A DNA stretch of 58,103 nt from Colwellia sp. C1TZA3 (GTDB lineage: Bacteria; Pseudomonadota; Gammaproteobacteria; Enterobacterales; Alteromonadaceae), in assembly GCF_007954265.1 (NCBI RefSeq), contig NZ_VOLS01000026.1, positions 1 to 58,103 on the forward strand, given 5' to 3'. The notes beneath the pieces were generated by a model. It saw nothing but the letters and a program-made list of their open reading frames with translations, did no database searches and was not told the origin of the DNA. Positions 35,807 through 45,455 of this stretch are shown piece by piece. Position numbers and translations under genes: made by a program. Every line of letters begins with the position of its first letter. Position 1 is the stretch's first letter.

Positions 35807-38359
35807 TTATTCTGCTAAATTGGCACTAAAGGCTTTAGCAAAAAAAAGACTGTTCGCAATAATTTTCATACTGCCTAAAAAATAGCCACGAAAAGCTAGA
35901 TTATCTGTACTGGCGATAATTCGACCTTTACCAACATTGTGGGCCACCAGTGTTGGGTTATTTGCTAAACGATTCACTAAATTTTTATCGGTATAGCCAC
36001 TAAGCAAAGGCACCTTACTGTATTTTGCTACACTGATAAATGGCTGTGATGTTTGCTCCATAATGACCGTGCTATTTCGAAATACTGGTAACTTACTGTT
36101 TTGATAACCGTATGCTAGCGGATGACTAGTATCTAATTCCGCTTGAAAAATAGCGCCAGCGATGCGTTTTCGCCCCGCAAGTTGCTCTTTATCACCGTAA
36201 GTTAATTTAACCGTATCAAACAACTGGTCGATATGCGCTTTACTAACAAAATCAATTTTTAATAATTCTATCTCTGAGAACCAACGTGCAGCGCGTTTTT
36301 GACCAAATAGCACACCACCATTAGTTAACCATGAAGTAAGTTTACTCTGTAGCTTACTATCTACCGCAGCATATCGGCCATCAACCATCATAATATGGCT
36401 ATAATCAGCTAAATTAACATTAGCTAAACGCTGCATTTCAACCACAGTGACCGGAATTTCCAGCAAGCTATCAAGGTAGTAAAGCATTTCACCTGCTTCG
36501 TATTGAGATACACCCTTTCCACCCACCAATAGTACTTTTGGCGCTGAAACGGGCCGAAATGAACTACTGCCAATATCAATGCCCTTTGTGGTTAAGCCAG
36601 TCTCTAAAGCGTTAAGCGCTATCTGGCTTTTCGCAGCAAAGTCAGTGAGGATACTACGCCAATTTTCCACTTGCTGAGTGCCCGCTGGTATAATAATAGT
36701 GCCTTGATTAAAGGTTTTAACCTCGCCATTAACTGTCGCAGAAAACGTCTTGGTTGCTACTTTTGCCTTAATATTAGCATTAGTGATTTTATTTAACAGT
36801 TTAGGCGCTAAAAAATCATGCCATTCAAACACATAAGCGTAAGCAGAGTTGCTTACTTCAGCCAATTTCAAAACACTAGGTTGCCATGGTTTCTCTTCAG
36901 TTTTTAAGCCCCAAGTGCGTCCAATAGGCGCAAATTTTATGTTCATGGCAAGCGGTAATGTCCAACCTGAGACATCATAAAAGGTATTATCTTGAAAACT
37001 TTGTTGTTGATTAAATAGCGCTTGAATCACCCGATATTGAGGCTGTTCTAATGGAATATAGTAGCTATACTCAGCAAGATAATTTAGGTCATTAATTTTA
37101 TAATCTTGTTTAAGGGGATAGACCTTAATTTGATGTTGCTGCAACTTATTTAAAAAAGTTTGTAGGCGATAATGGTCTTTGGTTTCAGTAAAAATATAAC
37201 CATTAAAGTTTTCATCACTGGCTTGTTTTTGCGCCGATTGATAAAAGTTTTTACGATAAGCTTTAAATTTGGCTTGGTTTTTCCACGCACCTTCAATGGT
37301 TGATAATGAGGTTAACACATGGTTTTGTATGCCGTATTCAAAGGTCAGTAAGCCATTAACGGTAGCTTGCTGTAAACCTCGGCTGCTGGCTTGTTCAAAC
37401 AAGATACCAATACCACCGTTGATATCAGGGTAAGTTGAACCTTTACCATAATAAAAATCATCAAAGCTTTCTTCACTGTAGTATAAACGGTCTTTAGCAT
37501 CGAGTGCTTTGGCGTGATATGTCGCGAGTAACTGTGTTAACTCGGTATTTTTTGCCGGTGTTAGAGGATGCGTTCGCGTTGGAATTCCTGGCTGAAAAAA
37601 ATAGCTGCTATTGGCGCCCATTTCATGAAAGTCACCTAAGACATTAGGTTGGTATTGATGAAAATAGGGTAGACGATTTTGACTTTCTTTTTGCGACAAT
37701 AGCAACCAATCGCGGTTTAAATCAAAACCAAAATGATTGGTGCGACCGGTGTGCCAAGGTTGATGATGTTCGATATGGTTTGGATCTGGGTTTTCAGTTA
37801 CACCACGATGGGTAGTTACCCAGTTAACAAATCTATCCATGCCGTCTGGGTTGATGCTTGGCTCTATCACAATAATAGTATCGTTGAGCATATCGGCTAC
37901 GGCTTTATCTTGTGATGCGGCTAAATGATAAGCCACTACCATAGCGGCATTAGTACCACTAATTTCATCACCGTGGACACTATAACCCAACCACACAACA
38001 ACAGGGTCTTTAGCAGAAGCGGCTATGTCTGAGCGCCGTGCTAAAATTTGTTCAAGGTTATTTAAGTTTTCAGGGCTAGAAATAGTTAATAATACTTGCG
38101 AGCGAAACTGTGTAGTTCGACCCATTTCTTCAATTTGCAGTCGAGATGACGATGCCGCGACTTGCTGTAGATAGTTTACAACTTGATCATGGCGTGGATG
38201 GCGTTCACCAATACCAAAGCCCAAAGCCGACTCTGGCGTTGGCACTTTTTCGCTATAAACTGCACCCTTTGGCAAGTATGTACTTACATTTGCACTAAAA
38301 ACGGTAAACGAAACACTTAATAAACAAAATATTACAATTCGATACAACGATAACAACAT
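35807..38359 (-). CDS. secreted M14 family zinc carboxypeptidase
   Basis: 850 aa with a Sec signal peptide (MLLSLYRIVIFCLLSVSFTVFSA). The peptidase domain (about 40-370) shows the zinc ligands of the M14 family: H-x2-E in SVHGDEISG, a later His in DFHEMG or nearby, the substrate-binding PSINPDGMDRF and FDLNRDW, and a candidate catalytic Glu in GILFEQASSRG. The long C-terminal part (about 400-850) includes a type-1 glutamine-amidotransferase-like fold (VLLVGGKGVSQYEAGEM). It is exported and probably digests external peptides. Convergent with comF, only 4 bases apart. Confidence 0.9.
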   Translation of the reverse strand: MLLSLYRIVIFCLLSVSFTVFSANVSTYLPKGAVYSEKVPTPESALGFGIGERHPRHDQVVNYLQQVAASSSRLQIEEMGRTTQFRSQVLLTISSPENLNNLEQILARRSDIAASAKDPVVVWLGYSVHGDEISGTNAAMVVAYHLAASQDKAVADMLNDTIIVIEPSINPDGMDRFVNWVTTHRGVTENPDPNHIEHHQPWHTGRTNHFGFDLNRDWLLLSQKESQNRLPYFHQYQPNVLGDFHEMGANSSYFFQPGIPTRTHPLTPAKNTELTQLLATYHAKALDAKDRLYYSEESFDDFYYGKGSTYPDINGGIGILFEQASSRGLQQATVNGLLTFEYGIQNHVLTSLSTIEGAWKNQAKFKAYRKNFYQSAQKQASDENFNGYIFTETKDHYRLQTFLNKLQQHQIKVYPLKQDYKINDLNYLAEYSYYIPLEQPQYRVIQALFNQQQSFQDNTFYDVSGWTLPLAMNIKFAPIGRTWGLKTEEKPWQPSVLKLAEVSNSAYAYVFEWHDFLAPKLLNKITNANIKAKVATKTFSATVNGEVKTFNQGTIIIPAGTQQVENWRSILTDFAAKSQIALNALETGLTTKGIDIGSSSFRPVSAPKVLLVGGKGVSQYEAGEMLYYLDSLLEIPVTVVEMQRLANVNLADYSHIMMVDGRYAAVDSKLQSKLTSWLTNGGVLFGQKRAARWFSEIELLKIDFVSKAHIDQLFDTVKLTYGDKEQLAGRKRIAGAIFQAELDTSHPLAYGYQNSKLPVFRNSTVIMEQTSQPFISVAKYSKVPLLSGYTDKNLVNRLANNPTLVAHNVGKGRIIASTDNLAFRGYFLGSMKIIANSLFFAKAFSANLAE

Positions 38360-38591
38360 ACGAGATCTCCTGGTTAAATAGCTAGATAAAATAACAAAAT
38401 AATGCCATATGAACTAGTTATCTTGTGATAATTACCTATTTATCTATTTTATTTTTAACTTTTCATCTGCTGGCTATATAAATTATTCTATCTAGGACTA
38501 GCACCAAATGACAGAGAAGAGTAAAATTGTTATACTTGAGTGAAATAGTCGGGTATTGAAAAGTTCAAGCCCAGTAGGGAGAGTAAATAGT

Positions 38592-39173
38592 ATGATGGTT
38601 AACATTTCAGAAACTGCACAAGAACACTTTGTAAAACTACTTTCTGGGCAAGCTGAAGGTACTAGTATCCGTGTATTTGTGGTAAACCCGGGTACAGCAA
38701 GCGCAGAATGTGGTGTATCGTACTGTCCGGCTGACGCTATAGAAGCTGACGACATTGAACTAAAGTTTGAAAACTTTTCAGCCTACATAGACGCCGACAG
38801 TAAAACCTATTTAGAGGAAGCAGAAATAGACTTTACCTCTGACCAAATGGGCTCGCAATTAACCTTAAAAGCGCCAAATGCTAAGTTACGTAAAGTTGCC
38901 GATGACGCGCCATTATTTGAGCGTGTTGATTACTTCTTAAAAGCTGAGGTTAATCCTCAACTGGCTGGCCATGGCGGCGAATGTACGCTAATGGAAATCA
39001 CCGAAGACGGTTATGCGGTCTTACAATTTGGCGGTGGCTGTAACGGTTGTGCCCAAATCGATGTCACCGTTAAAGACGGCATTGAGAAGCAATTAATTGA
39101 CATGATGGGTGATGAAATTAAAGGCGTAAAAGATATGACAGAGCATGAACGTGGCGAACATTCATACTACTAA
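38592..39173 (+). CDS. nfuA: Fe/S biogenesis protein
   Basis: Iron-sulfur carrier that delivers 4Fe-4S clusters to target enzymes. 193 aa from the ATG at 38592, which has AGGGAG upstream and matches the family start [16 protein letters not shown]. The N-terminal A-type-like domain ([19 protein letters not shown]) and C-terminal Nfu domain with the cluster-binding CxxC ([14 protein letters not shown]) are both present, and the C-terminus ERGEHSYY is canonical. In many gammaproteobacteria nfuA lies near bioH and comF, as here. Confidence 0.96.
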   Translation: MMVNISETAQEHFVKLLSGQAEGTSIRVFVVNPGTASAECGVSYCPADAIEADDIELKFENFSAYIDADSKTYLEEAEIDFTSDQMGSQLTLKAPNAKLRKVADDAPLFERVDYFLKAEVNPQLAGHGGECTLMEITEDGYAVLQFGGGCNGCAQIDVTVKDGIEKQLIDMMGDEIKGVKDMTEHERGEHSYY

Positions 39174-39200
39174 TAACCTGTTGCTGTCAGTAACCTTTAA

Positions 39201-39437
39201 ATGTCATTATTAGAAAAACTAGGCCAAGATCCACAACGCAGCATGCAGCGTTTTCTCAGTGGACTTGGTCTTTTTATTATCGGCGTCTGTTTTATATTTC
39301 TTGGTTACTATCAGCACTATCTTTGGCAAATGCTTGGCATAGTTATTTTAGCTTGCGGTTGTCTGCTTGCTATTTATGGTTATGTCGGATTATTTGCCAA
39401 TCGTTTGTCTCAGATAATTAATCGCACTACACCTTAA
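39201..39437 (+). CDS. small two-helix membrane protein
   Basis: 78 aa with two hydrophobic segments (about 22-40 and 45-65). Starts 28 bases after nfuA and is likely co-transcribed. No family recognised beyond conserved hypothetical in this lineage. Its stop codon lies at the beginning of a 15 bp tandem repeat. Confidence 0.75.
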   Translation: MSLLEKLGQDPQRSMQRFLSGLGLFIIGVCFIFLGYYQHYLWQMLGIVILACGCLLAIYGYVGLFANRLSQIINRTTP

Positions 39438-39510
39438 AAGTGCTAACCTGAAAAGTGCTAACCTGAAAAGTGCTAACCTGAAAAATTCTAGTCTGAACAA
39501 CATTAAACTG
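39436..39510. repeat. 15 bp tandem repeat
   Basis: AAAAGTGCTAACCTG three times perfectly (39436-39480), then two decayed copies (AAAAATTCTAGTCTG, AACAACATTAAACTG). It overlaps the stop codon of the preceding small gene by two bases. 15 is a multiple of three, and each unit carries TAA in the reading frame of that gene or near it, so the repeat does not extend the protein. Confidence 0.92.
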
Positions 39511-39533
39511 TAAAGCACAAGCGATAAAAATCG

Positions 39534-40865
39534 CTAAAAAGTATGCTTATTTCGCTGATAATGCCAAGCTAACGTCACGCCGCGTGCTAACATAAATATT
39601 GAAAATGCCGCCCACAAGCCATGATTACCATAATCCTTTAATAGCCACCATACTGGAAAAAAACAGCCAAAAGTAGCGATTATCATGCTGTTTCTCATAA
39701 TATGCGCCTGCATCAAACCAACATATACACCATCATATAAGTAACACCAACAAGCCAGTAACGGTAAAGCAACAATCCAAAATAGATAGCGCTGGGCATA
39801 ATCGACCACAGCCGATATATCCGAGATGCTGACAATGAAAAAATCACCGGCTAGGTAAAACAATAAACTGTAAGCGAGCGCAAATATGCCAGTCCAAAAC
39901 AGTGCAATATTGACACTGACAAACATGATTTTTTGATTTTTTTCTCCTTTAGCTTTACCTACCATCACTTCTGCTGCATTGGCAATACCGTCTAAGCCAA
40001 ACGAGATTAACAATAAAAAATTCATCAATATGGCATTGGCGGCAATAACATCGTCACCTAATCTAGCACCTTGAAAGGTCATAAAAATAAAGCATATTTC
40101 TAAACATAAAGTGCGAATTAGTATATCTCGATTCAGTTTGAAATAGCTTAACAAAGCTGTTCGTTCTAAAGCCGCAGCAAACATTTGCTGGACGCTAGTA
40201 AATAAGCCAATAAACTTTTGTTTAAAGTTTTTGTATACAAAGGCTAAGCCAATAAATAGGCCACTGTATTCGGCAATCAGCGTCGCCATGGCCACGCCTT
40301 TAACTTGCCAAGCAAAGCCAATAACAAACAGTAAATCTAGGCCTAAGTTAATCAAGTTAGTGGCAATAATTAACCACATCACTACTTTGGCTTGGTGATT
40401 ACCCAGTAACCAACCCAAAATAACTAAATTAGCTAATGCCGCTGGTAAACCCCAAATTCGAATCGCGCTATATTCTTGCGCATAAAACTGTACTTGTTCA
40501 GAGCCACCTGCTAATGATAGCGCCAGATCGAGGTAAAAATTCTGCAATAGAATAACCAACAAGCCAATAGCAAATGCAACCATAATACCGCGCAGCAATA
40601 TCAAACAGCTTAAGCTATTATTGTTTTGGCCAAATGCCTGCGCTGATAGGCCGGTGGTCGACATACGTAAAAAGCCACACAGCCAAGTGACTGCGGTAAT
40701 GATCATGGCGCCAACCGCACTACCGCCTAAATAATAAGAGTACTCTAGGTGGCCAATAACAGCGGTATCAACTAAACCTAACAATGGCGCAGTAATGTTT
40801 GACAAAATCATCGGTAAAGCAAGAATAAATAACTGCTTATGACGTTCTATATTATTGAATTTCAA
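39534..40865 (-). CDS. MATE family efflux transporter (DinF-like)
   Basis: About 443 aa with 12 hydrophobic segments, beginning KFNNIERHKQLFILALPMILSNITAPLLGLVDTAVIGH, the hallmark start of DinF-type MATE exporters, which pump out cationic compounds using a Na+ or H+ gradient. A TTG at 40865 is the likely start; the frame is open upstream to a TTG at 40928, but those residues are not family-like. Convergent with the small gene at 39201 and divergent from the polysaccharide deacetylase. Confidence 0.9.
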   Translation of the reverse strand: MKFNNIERHKQLFILALPMILSNITAPLLGLVDTAVIGHLEYSYYLGGSAVGAMIITAVTWLCGFLRMSTTGLSAQAFGQNNNSLSCLILLRGIMVAFAIGLLVILLQNFYLDLALSLAGGSEQVQFYAQEYSAIRIWGLPAALANLVILGWLLGNHQAKVVMWLIIATNLINLGLDLLFVIGFAWQVKGVAMATLIAEYSGLFIGLAFVYKNFKQKFIGLFTSVQQMFAAALERTALLSYFKLNRDILIRTLCLEICFIFMTFQGARLGDDVIAANAILMNFLLLISFGLDGIANAAEVMVGKAKGEKNQKIMFVSVNIALFWTGIFALAYSLLFYLAGDFFIVSISDISAVVDYAQRYLFWIVALPLLACWCYLYDGVYVGLMQAHIMRNSMIIATFGCFFPVWWLLKDYGNHGLWAAFSIFMLARGVTLAWHYQRNKHTF

Positions 40866-40965
40866 AAAAAGCCAACCTTTATGGCAAATGGACTGTATAA
40901 ATAGTAAAAAAAAAGCTATTTTACCCAAGCGCTTAACGCTCTATAAATATCTCAGGAAGATTAAC

Positions 40966-42015
40966 ATGAAATATCATTTCTTGGCAGCATTATGCTATTG
41001 CCTCCACATCACCAGCTTCGCTACTGTCATTCTACAATATCATCATGTTAGCGAGACTACCCCGGCCAGTACCAGCATCTCTCCAGGGCAGTTTGCACTA
41101 CATATGCAATACCTAGAAGACAACAATTTTGAGGTGATTGCCTTATCTACCTTAGTGAATTCGATTAAAACACAAACAGCGTTGCCAAATAAGTCGGTGG
41201 TCATTACCTTTGACGATGCTTATTTAGATATTTTAACCCATGGTAAACCCATAATGGATAAACACGATTATCCCTTCACCATATTTATTAACCCCGGTAT
41301 TGTTGCGCAAAATTCCAAGCAATACCTATCGTGGCAGCAACTTAAAGTGATGGCTGACGATGGGGTAATTATTGCTAATCATGGCATGGAGCACGACTCG
41401 TTAGTCCGAATACCTGATGGTATGACGATGCCACAGTGGTTAGCAAAAAATACTCAATCACTACTAAGTGCAGAAAAGATAATTGCAGAAAAAACCGGGC
41501 AGAGTTGGCGCTATTTCGCTTATCCCTACGGTGAATATAGCCCTGAAATTCAGCAGTGGATACAAGACAATAACTTTGTCGCTTTCTCACAACAGTCAGG
41601 CGCTGTTGGCTTGGATACTAATACGACAATTATTCCACGCTTTCCAGTCTCACAGCCTTACGATCAATTACCCAGCTTACGCGATAAGCTCAATGCTCTG
41701 CCTTTTAGCATTCGCGTTGAGGCAGAAAATCAACAAACCATTTTTCAACAGGGTGAGTCAACATCAGTAAGCTTTAAAGTCGAGGTAGATGATTTTAATC
41801 CTGAACAATTAAATTGCTATATTTCTGGTTTAGGGCGTCAGAAAATTCAATGGCAAGGGGATGAAATGTTTACTATTAATTACAGTGCACCGCTGCCAAC
41901 CGGACGTGTGCGTTGCAATTGTACCGCGCCAAGTATTAGTGAACCTGGACGCTACTATTGGTTTTCAAAGCCTTGGTTTATTCTCAAAGAAAACCGTCAG
42001 TGGTATCCGCTGTAG
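40966..42015 (+). CDS. secreted polysaccharide deacetylase
   Basis: 349 aa from an ATG with AGGAAG upstream; a signal peptide (MKYHFLAALCYCLHITSFA) follows. The NodB domain (about 20-230) carries the catalytic pattern: VVITFDDAYLDI (Asp-Asp), IIANHGMEHDSL (zinc His region) and FAYPYGEYS. The C-terminal ~100 residues are beta-rich. Closest to PgaB-like N-deacetylases of surface polysaccharides, but without the second PgaB domain; the substrate is not known. Followed by 840 bases without genes. Confidence 0.9.
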   Translation: MKYHFLAALCYCLHITSFATVILQYHHVSETTPASTSISPGQFALHMQYLEDNNFEVIALSTLVNSIKTQTALPNKSVVITFDDAYLDILTHGKPIMDKHDYPFTIFINPGIVAQNSKQYLSWQQLKVMADDGVIIANHGMEHDSLVRIPDGMTMPQWLAKNTQSLLSAEKIIAEKTGQSWRYFAYPYGEYSPEIQQWIQDNNFVAFSQQSGAVGLDTNTTIIPRFPVSQPYDQLPSLRDKLNALPFSIRVEAENQQTIFQQGESTSVSFKVEVDDFNPEQLNCYISGLGRQKIQWQGDEMFTINYSAPLPTGRVRCNCTAPSISEPGRYYWFSKPWFILKENRQWYPL

Positions 42016-42134
42016 CCTTATTCAGTGTAAGCATTATCCGCTATCACTATTGGAATTAAGCCAGTGATATTAAAGAATATTTATTAGGTAGGAGTGTCTG
42101 CCGTCAAAGCATTATTTCACCTGTTAAATTGAGT

Positions 42135-42475
42135 ACTAAATCCAGATGATGGACTGAAGTCCAACCGACAAAAAACCAGATAACTGTTGGTGATTAATCA
42201 TTGTAGGTCGGCATTTATGCTGTCAAATAAGCATTTAGCCTGTGATATCTAACACTAAATCCAGATGATGGACTGAAGTCCAACCTACAAAAATCCAGAT
42301 AACTATTGGTGATTAATCATTGTAGGTCGGCATTTATGCCGACAAATAAACATTTAGCCTGTGATATCTAACACTAAATCCAGATGATGGACTGAAGTCC
42401 AACCTACAAAAAACCAGATAACTGTTGGTGATTAATCATTGTAGGTCGGCATTTATGCCGACAAATAGACATTTA
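42135..42475. repeat. 119 bp tandem repeat, three copies, REP-like palindromes
   Basis: Copies begin at 42135, 42254 and 42373 with ACTAAATCCAGATGATGG. Each holds GGACT-GA-AGTCC, a small palindrome; CCTACAA, which can pair with TTGTAGG further on; and GTCGGCATTTATGCCGAC, a second palindrome. Copy 1 has changes in the palindromes (CCGACA for CCTACA, GCTGTC for GCCGAC); copies 2 and 3 are nearly the same. The structure fits a pair of REP-type elements amplified as a unit. Confidence 0.9.
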
Positions 42476-42518
42476 ATTTTATGCGCATAGAACTGTGCTG
42501 AGTTATTCATTTTACTAC

Positions 42519-42832
42519 GACCAATCCCATTAAGTTATTGCTCACTTGTACTAGTTATACCAAGTTGATTAATTACCTGCTCATTTTTAATGGTTAAAAT
42601 GAATAACTACAGCGTTATAAAATTTATAAGGTGAATAACTACTGACTAAATTTTATGCCTTGTATTTATCCATTTTTCCTCATGAAAAAGGTGATCACTT
42701 AATTAATCAAATTGGTATTAAAATAGCTCAAGGCTGTGTTGCTCTCAATAGCCAGCTATTGCTCAATCGAGCGCCTTACCTTGAATTATTTTTCCTGCGC
42801 ACAACAAGATCACAAACTTAATGGAACTGGTA
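42519..42832. mobile_element. MITE family A copy, interrupted by a second MITE
   Basis: The outer parts 42519-42557 and 42721-42832 together make a family A copy (compare 57676-57832), with a 6-base internal deletion (CTCAATAGCC for CTCAATCCCAATAGCC). The insertion lies after CTAGTTA. Its right end is 24 bases downstream of the sco1 stop. Confidence 0.85.
42558..42717. mobile_element. MITE-like element family B, nested inside family A
   Basis: 160 bp, beginning TACCAAGTTGATTAATTA and ending TAATTAATCAAATTGGTA, a terminal inverted repeat matching at 17 of 18 positions. It is flanked by TTA on both sides (42555-42557 and 42718-42720); the uninterrupted family A sequence has TTA once. So it transposed into family A with a 3 bp TTA duplication. 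Its ends share TACCA with family A, suggesting the same kind of transposase. Confidence 0.85.
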
Positions 42833-42855
42833 TAAGACTTTACTCTAGCGTTAAC

Positions 42856-43521
42856 TCAATACAAAGCAACAATCTTGGCAAAGTCACTGACCAGTTTATC
42901 ACCCTCAATCACCGGAACTTCACCAAGTGCCTGTTTAGGTTTAAAAATAGCTTCTACTTTGCCAGCAGGGTTGATCAATACTAATGACGCACTGTGATCG
43001 ACTAAATAACTGGTTGCTGTTGCGCCATGATTGTCTTTCGCATCGCTATTAATCTTGGGCTCTGATTCAGTTATCGCATACATCAAGCCTAAATTACGCG
43101 CAAATGGAAACAACACACCATGGTGACCATACAAGGCCTTAAATTCTGGATTGAAATAACCGATATAGCTGGCGAGTTTTTCTTGGGTGTCACGTTTTGG
43201 GTCAACAGAAACCAATAACACTTGGCTTGTATTGCTGATCGCTTTTAAATCATCATAAATAAAGTTCATTTCTTGTAAGGTTGTTGGGCAAACATCTGGG
43301 CACGATGTATAGCCAAAAAACACCCAACTCCAATGACCTTTTAACGACTCATTGTTGAATACTTCGCCAAGATGATCGGTTAATTCAAAGGCTTTAATCT
43401 CCCTTGCTTGTTGATAATGCAAAGCAAATTCAACCGGATCTTTTTTATTTAGCTGACCAAATAACATCACACCTGCTGCTAATGCGCCCAAGGCTACCAT
43501 CAGAATAACAATTTTATTCAT
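42856..43521 (-). CDS. sco1: SCO1/SenC copper chaperone
   Basis: 221 aa, anchored by one N-terminal membrane helix (IVILMVALGALAAGVMLFG), with a thioredoxin-like domain outside. The copper-binding CxxxC is SCPDVCPTTL and the distal His is in YLVDHSASLVL. It delivers copper to the CuA centre of cytochrome c oxidase subunit II. Its ATG overlaps the ctaB stop by one base. Last gene of the oxidase assembly run. Confidence 0.94.
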   Translation of the reverse strand: MNKIVILMVALGALAAGVMLFGQLNKKDPVEFALHYQQAREIKAFELTDHLGEVFNNESLKGHWSWVFFGYTSCPDVCPTTLQEMNFIYDDLKAISNTSQVLLVSVDPKRDTQEKLASYIGYFNPEFKALYGHHGVLFPFARNLGLMYAITESEPKINSDAKDNHGATATSYLVDHSASLVLINPAGKVEAIFKPKQALGEVPVIEGDKLVSDFAKIVALY

Positions 43522-44438
43522 TAACCTGTTACCGGTAATAGATAATGATCGAGTAAAAGAATCATAAATAACGCCATTAAATGCACAATAGAAAACTTGA
43601 AGGTATCCATTGCAGTATTTTCATCAGCATTAAATTTTAATTTCCAAGCGTAAGCGAAAAACACTAAGTTTAATACCACAGCGCCAATTAAATATAACCA
43701 GTTACTCATACCGACTAAATAGGGTAACAAACCCACTATAAAGAGCAAAACGGTGTATAACAAAATTTGAGTTTTGGTAAAATTAACGCCATGTGTGACC
43801 GGTAACATCGGAATGTTTACTTTTGCATACTCGTCTTTTCGATGAATAGCCAAGGCCCAAAAATGTGGTGGTGTCCAAGTAAAGATTAATAACACTAACA
43901 ATAATGCATTGGGGTGTATTTCATTGGTCATTGCTGTCCAACCTAATAAAGGTGGAATAGCACCCGCTAAACCGCCAATAGTAATATTTTGCGGGGTAGC
44001 ACGCTTTAAATACATGGTATAAACAAAGCTGTAACCCACTAAGCCTGAAAAAGTTAACCAAGCAGTTAAGGGGTTAACTAAGCTATATAGAATAGCAAAG
44101 CCGGTTACCGCTAGCGTCATGGCAAATGTTGAAGCATTACGCGCGGTAAGCCTACCATTAGGCAACGGACGATTATGAGTACGCCCCATTTCACTGTCGA
44201 TGCGCTGATCAACAATATGGTTAATCGCTGCTGCAGCAGATGACAAAAAGCCAATACCTATCATCGACGGCACTAATACTTGCCATGGAATAACGCCCGG
44301 CACCGATAAACACATACCCACTAAAGCGGTTAATACTAATAATGCCACTACCCGAGGTTTGGTGATTTCATAATAATCGCGCCAAATGGGTGTACTAGGT
44401 ACGCTATGACTCGCTTCTATTGTGTTGCTTTGACTCAT
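43521..44438 (-). CDS. ctaB: protoheme IX farnesyltransferase (heme O synthase)
   Basis: 305 aa, about nine membrane helices. Adds a farnesyl group to heme B to give heme O. Prenyltransferase motifs [21 protein letters not shown] (Asp-rich) near 73 and the second acidic region [15 protein letters not shown] near 200 are visible. Lies 9 bases downstream of ctaA, so both heme-A synthesis steps are in one operon with the oxidase. Also named cyoE. Confidence 0.96.
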   Translation of the reverse strand: MSQSNTIEASHSVPSTPIWRDYYEITKPRVVALLVLTALVGMCLSVPGVIPWQVLVPSMIGIGFLSSAAAAINHIVDQRIDSEMGRTHNRPLPNGRLTARNASTFAMTLAVTGFAILYSLVNPLTAWLTFSGLVGYSFVYTMYLKRATPQNITIGGLAGAIPPLLGWTAMTNEIHPNALLLVLLIFTWTPPHFWALAIHRKDEYAKVNIPMLPVTHGVNFTKTQILLYTVLLFIVGLLPYLVGMSNWLYLIGAVVLNLVFFAYAWKLKFNADENTAMDTFKFSIVHLMALFMILLLDHYLLPVTG

Positions 44439-44447
44439 AATATGCTC

Positions 44448-45455
44448 CTAAGTTTTACGTTTTAAACTATATGTCATGGTAATTAATGACATCATTAACA
44501 TCGCGGCCACTACGTTGTGACTAACCGCAACATTTAGCGGTAGTGAGAACCAAACATTACTAATACCCAAGCCCACTTGCACACTGAGAATAAAACCTAA
44601 ACTCAATGCGGCGTTCTTAAAAAATGGCGCTTGTGCCTTACGGTAAATACTAATAGCTAACCAAAATAAGTACAGTGTTGTTACTATAGCTCCTAAGCGA
44701 TGCATGACATGAATGGTCAAGCGTGAGGCATGATCAAGGTGACCAAATTCATAACTTTCTTTCTCTGGCGGAATAAGATCAAAAGCATGCTCAAAGTTCA
44801 TCTGCTCTACCCAACCCGCTTGACAAATAGGGAGTTCAGCACAAGTAAGCGCGGCATAGTTAGACGATGTCCAACCACCCAAAGCAATTTGTCCGACTAA
44901 AATAAAAATACCAATCACAGCAAATTTAAAATATTTTTTCAGGCCAATGTCACCGCCAGGCACTCGAAAGTCACTCAAACGCAAATACAGTAATAGCAAT
45001 AAACACAGCGTGGTGAAGCCACCCAGTAAATGCCCCATCACCACCACAGGCATTAACTTCATGGTCACAGTCCACATGCCAAGTGCCGCTTGAAAAGTCA
45101 CCACTATTAAAATTAAAATCGGCAGCCCCAACGGACCGCGTTGCGCGCGACGCTTCAGCGAGATTAAGGCAATAATCAGAATCAATACCCCTAATGAGCC
45201 TGCGAAATAACGATGGATCATTTCATTCCATGCTTTTTCTGGTTCAACAGGACGCTCAGGAAATGCTTGCTCAGCAGCAATAATTTGGGCACTGGTTTTA
45301 GGCACCTCAACTAAACCATAACAACCTGGCCAATCTGGACAACCAAGTCCTGCATGGGTTAGTCGTGCATAAGCACCTAAACTAACCACTACAATGGCTA
45401 ATAAAATACTAACAAAAACAAGTTTTCTGAGATCGGAAGAGCTTTGTGTTTTCAT
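44448..45455 (-). CDS. ctaA: heme A synthase
   Basis: 335 aa, eight membrane helices. Oxidises heme O to heme A. Family landmarks: GAYARLTHAGLGCPDWPGCYG near the start, MIHRYFAGSLGVLI near 81 (His ligand), MGHLLGGFTTLCLL near 141, and the second half HVMHRLGAIVTTLYLFW and VAVSHNVVAAMLM. Cysteine pairs CPDWPGC and CAELPIC are both present. Confidence 0.95.
   Translation of the reverse strand: MKTQSSSDLRKLVFVSILLAIVVVSLGAYARLTHAGLGCPDWPGCYGLVEVPKTSAQIIAAEQAFPERPVEPEKAWNEMIHRYFAGSLGVLILIIALISLKRRAQRGPLGLPILILIVVTFQAALGMWTVTMKLMPVVVMGHLLGGFTTLCLLLLLYLRLSDFRVPGGDIGLKKYFKFAVIGIFILVGQIALGGWTSSNYAALTCAELPICQAGWVEQMNFEHAFDLIPPEKESYEFGHLDHASRLTIHVMHRLGAIVTTLYLFWLAISIYRKAQAPFFKNAALSLGFILSVQVGLGISNVWFSLPLNVAVSHNVVAAMLMMSLITMTYSLKRKT

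Larger units (their letters stand above)
42016..42855. other. gene-free stretch filled with repeats
   Basis: No gene. Nearly the whole stretch is repeat: three 119 bp tandem copies (42135-42470), then the nested miniature transposons (42519-42832). These lie between two convergent genes, where insertions are tolerated. Confidence 0.85.

Noticed and set aside
42135-42475. CRISPR array
   Set aside because: The repeat period is 119 bp with near-identical content throughout, so there are no unique spacers, and no cas genes are near. The 13 bp and 15 bp tandems have no spacers at all.
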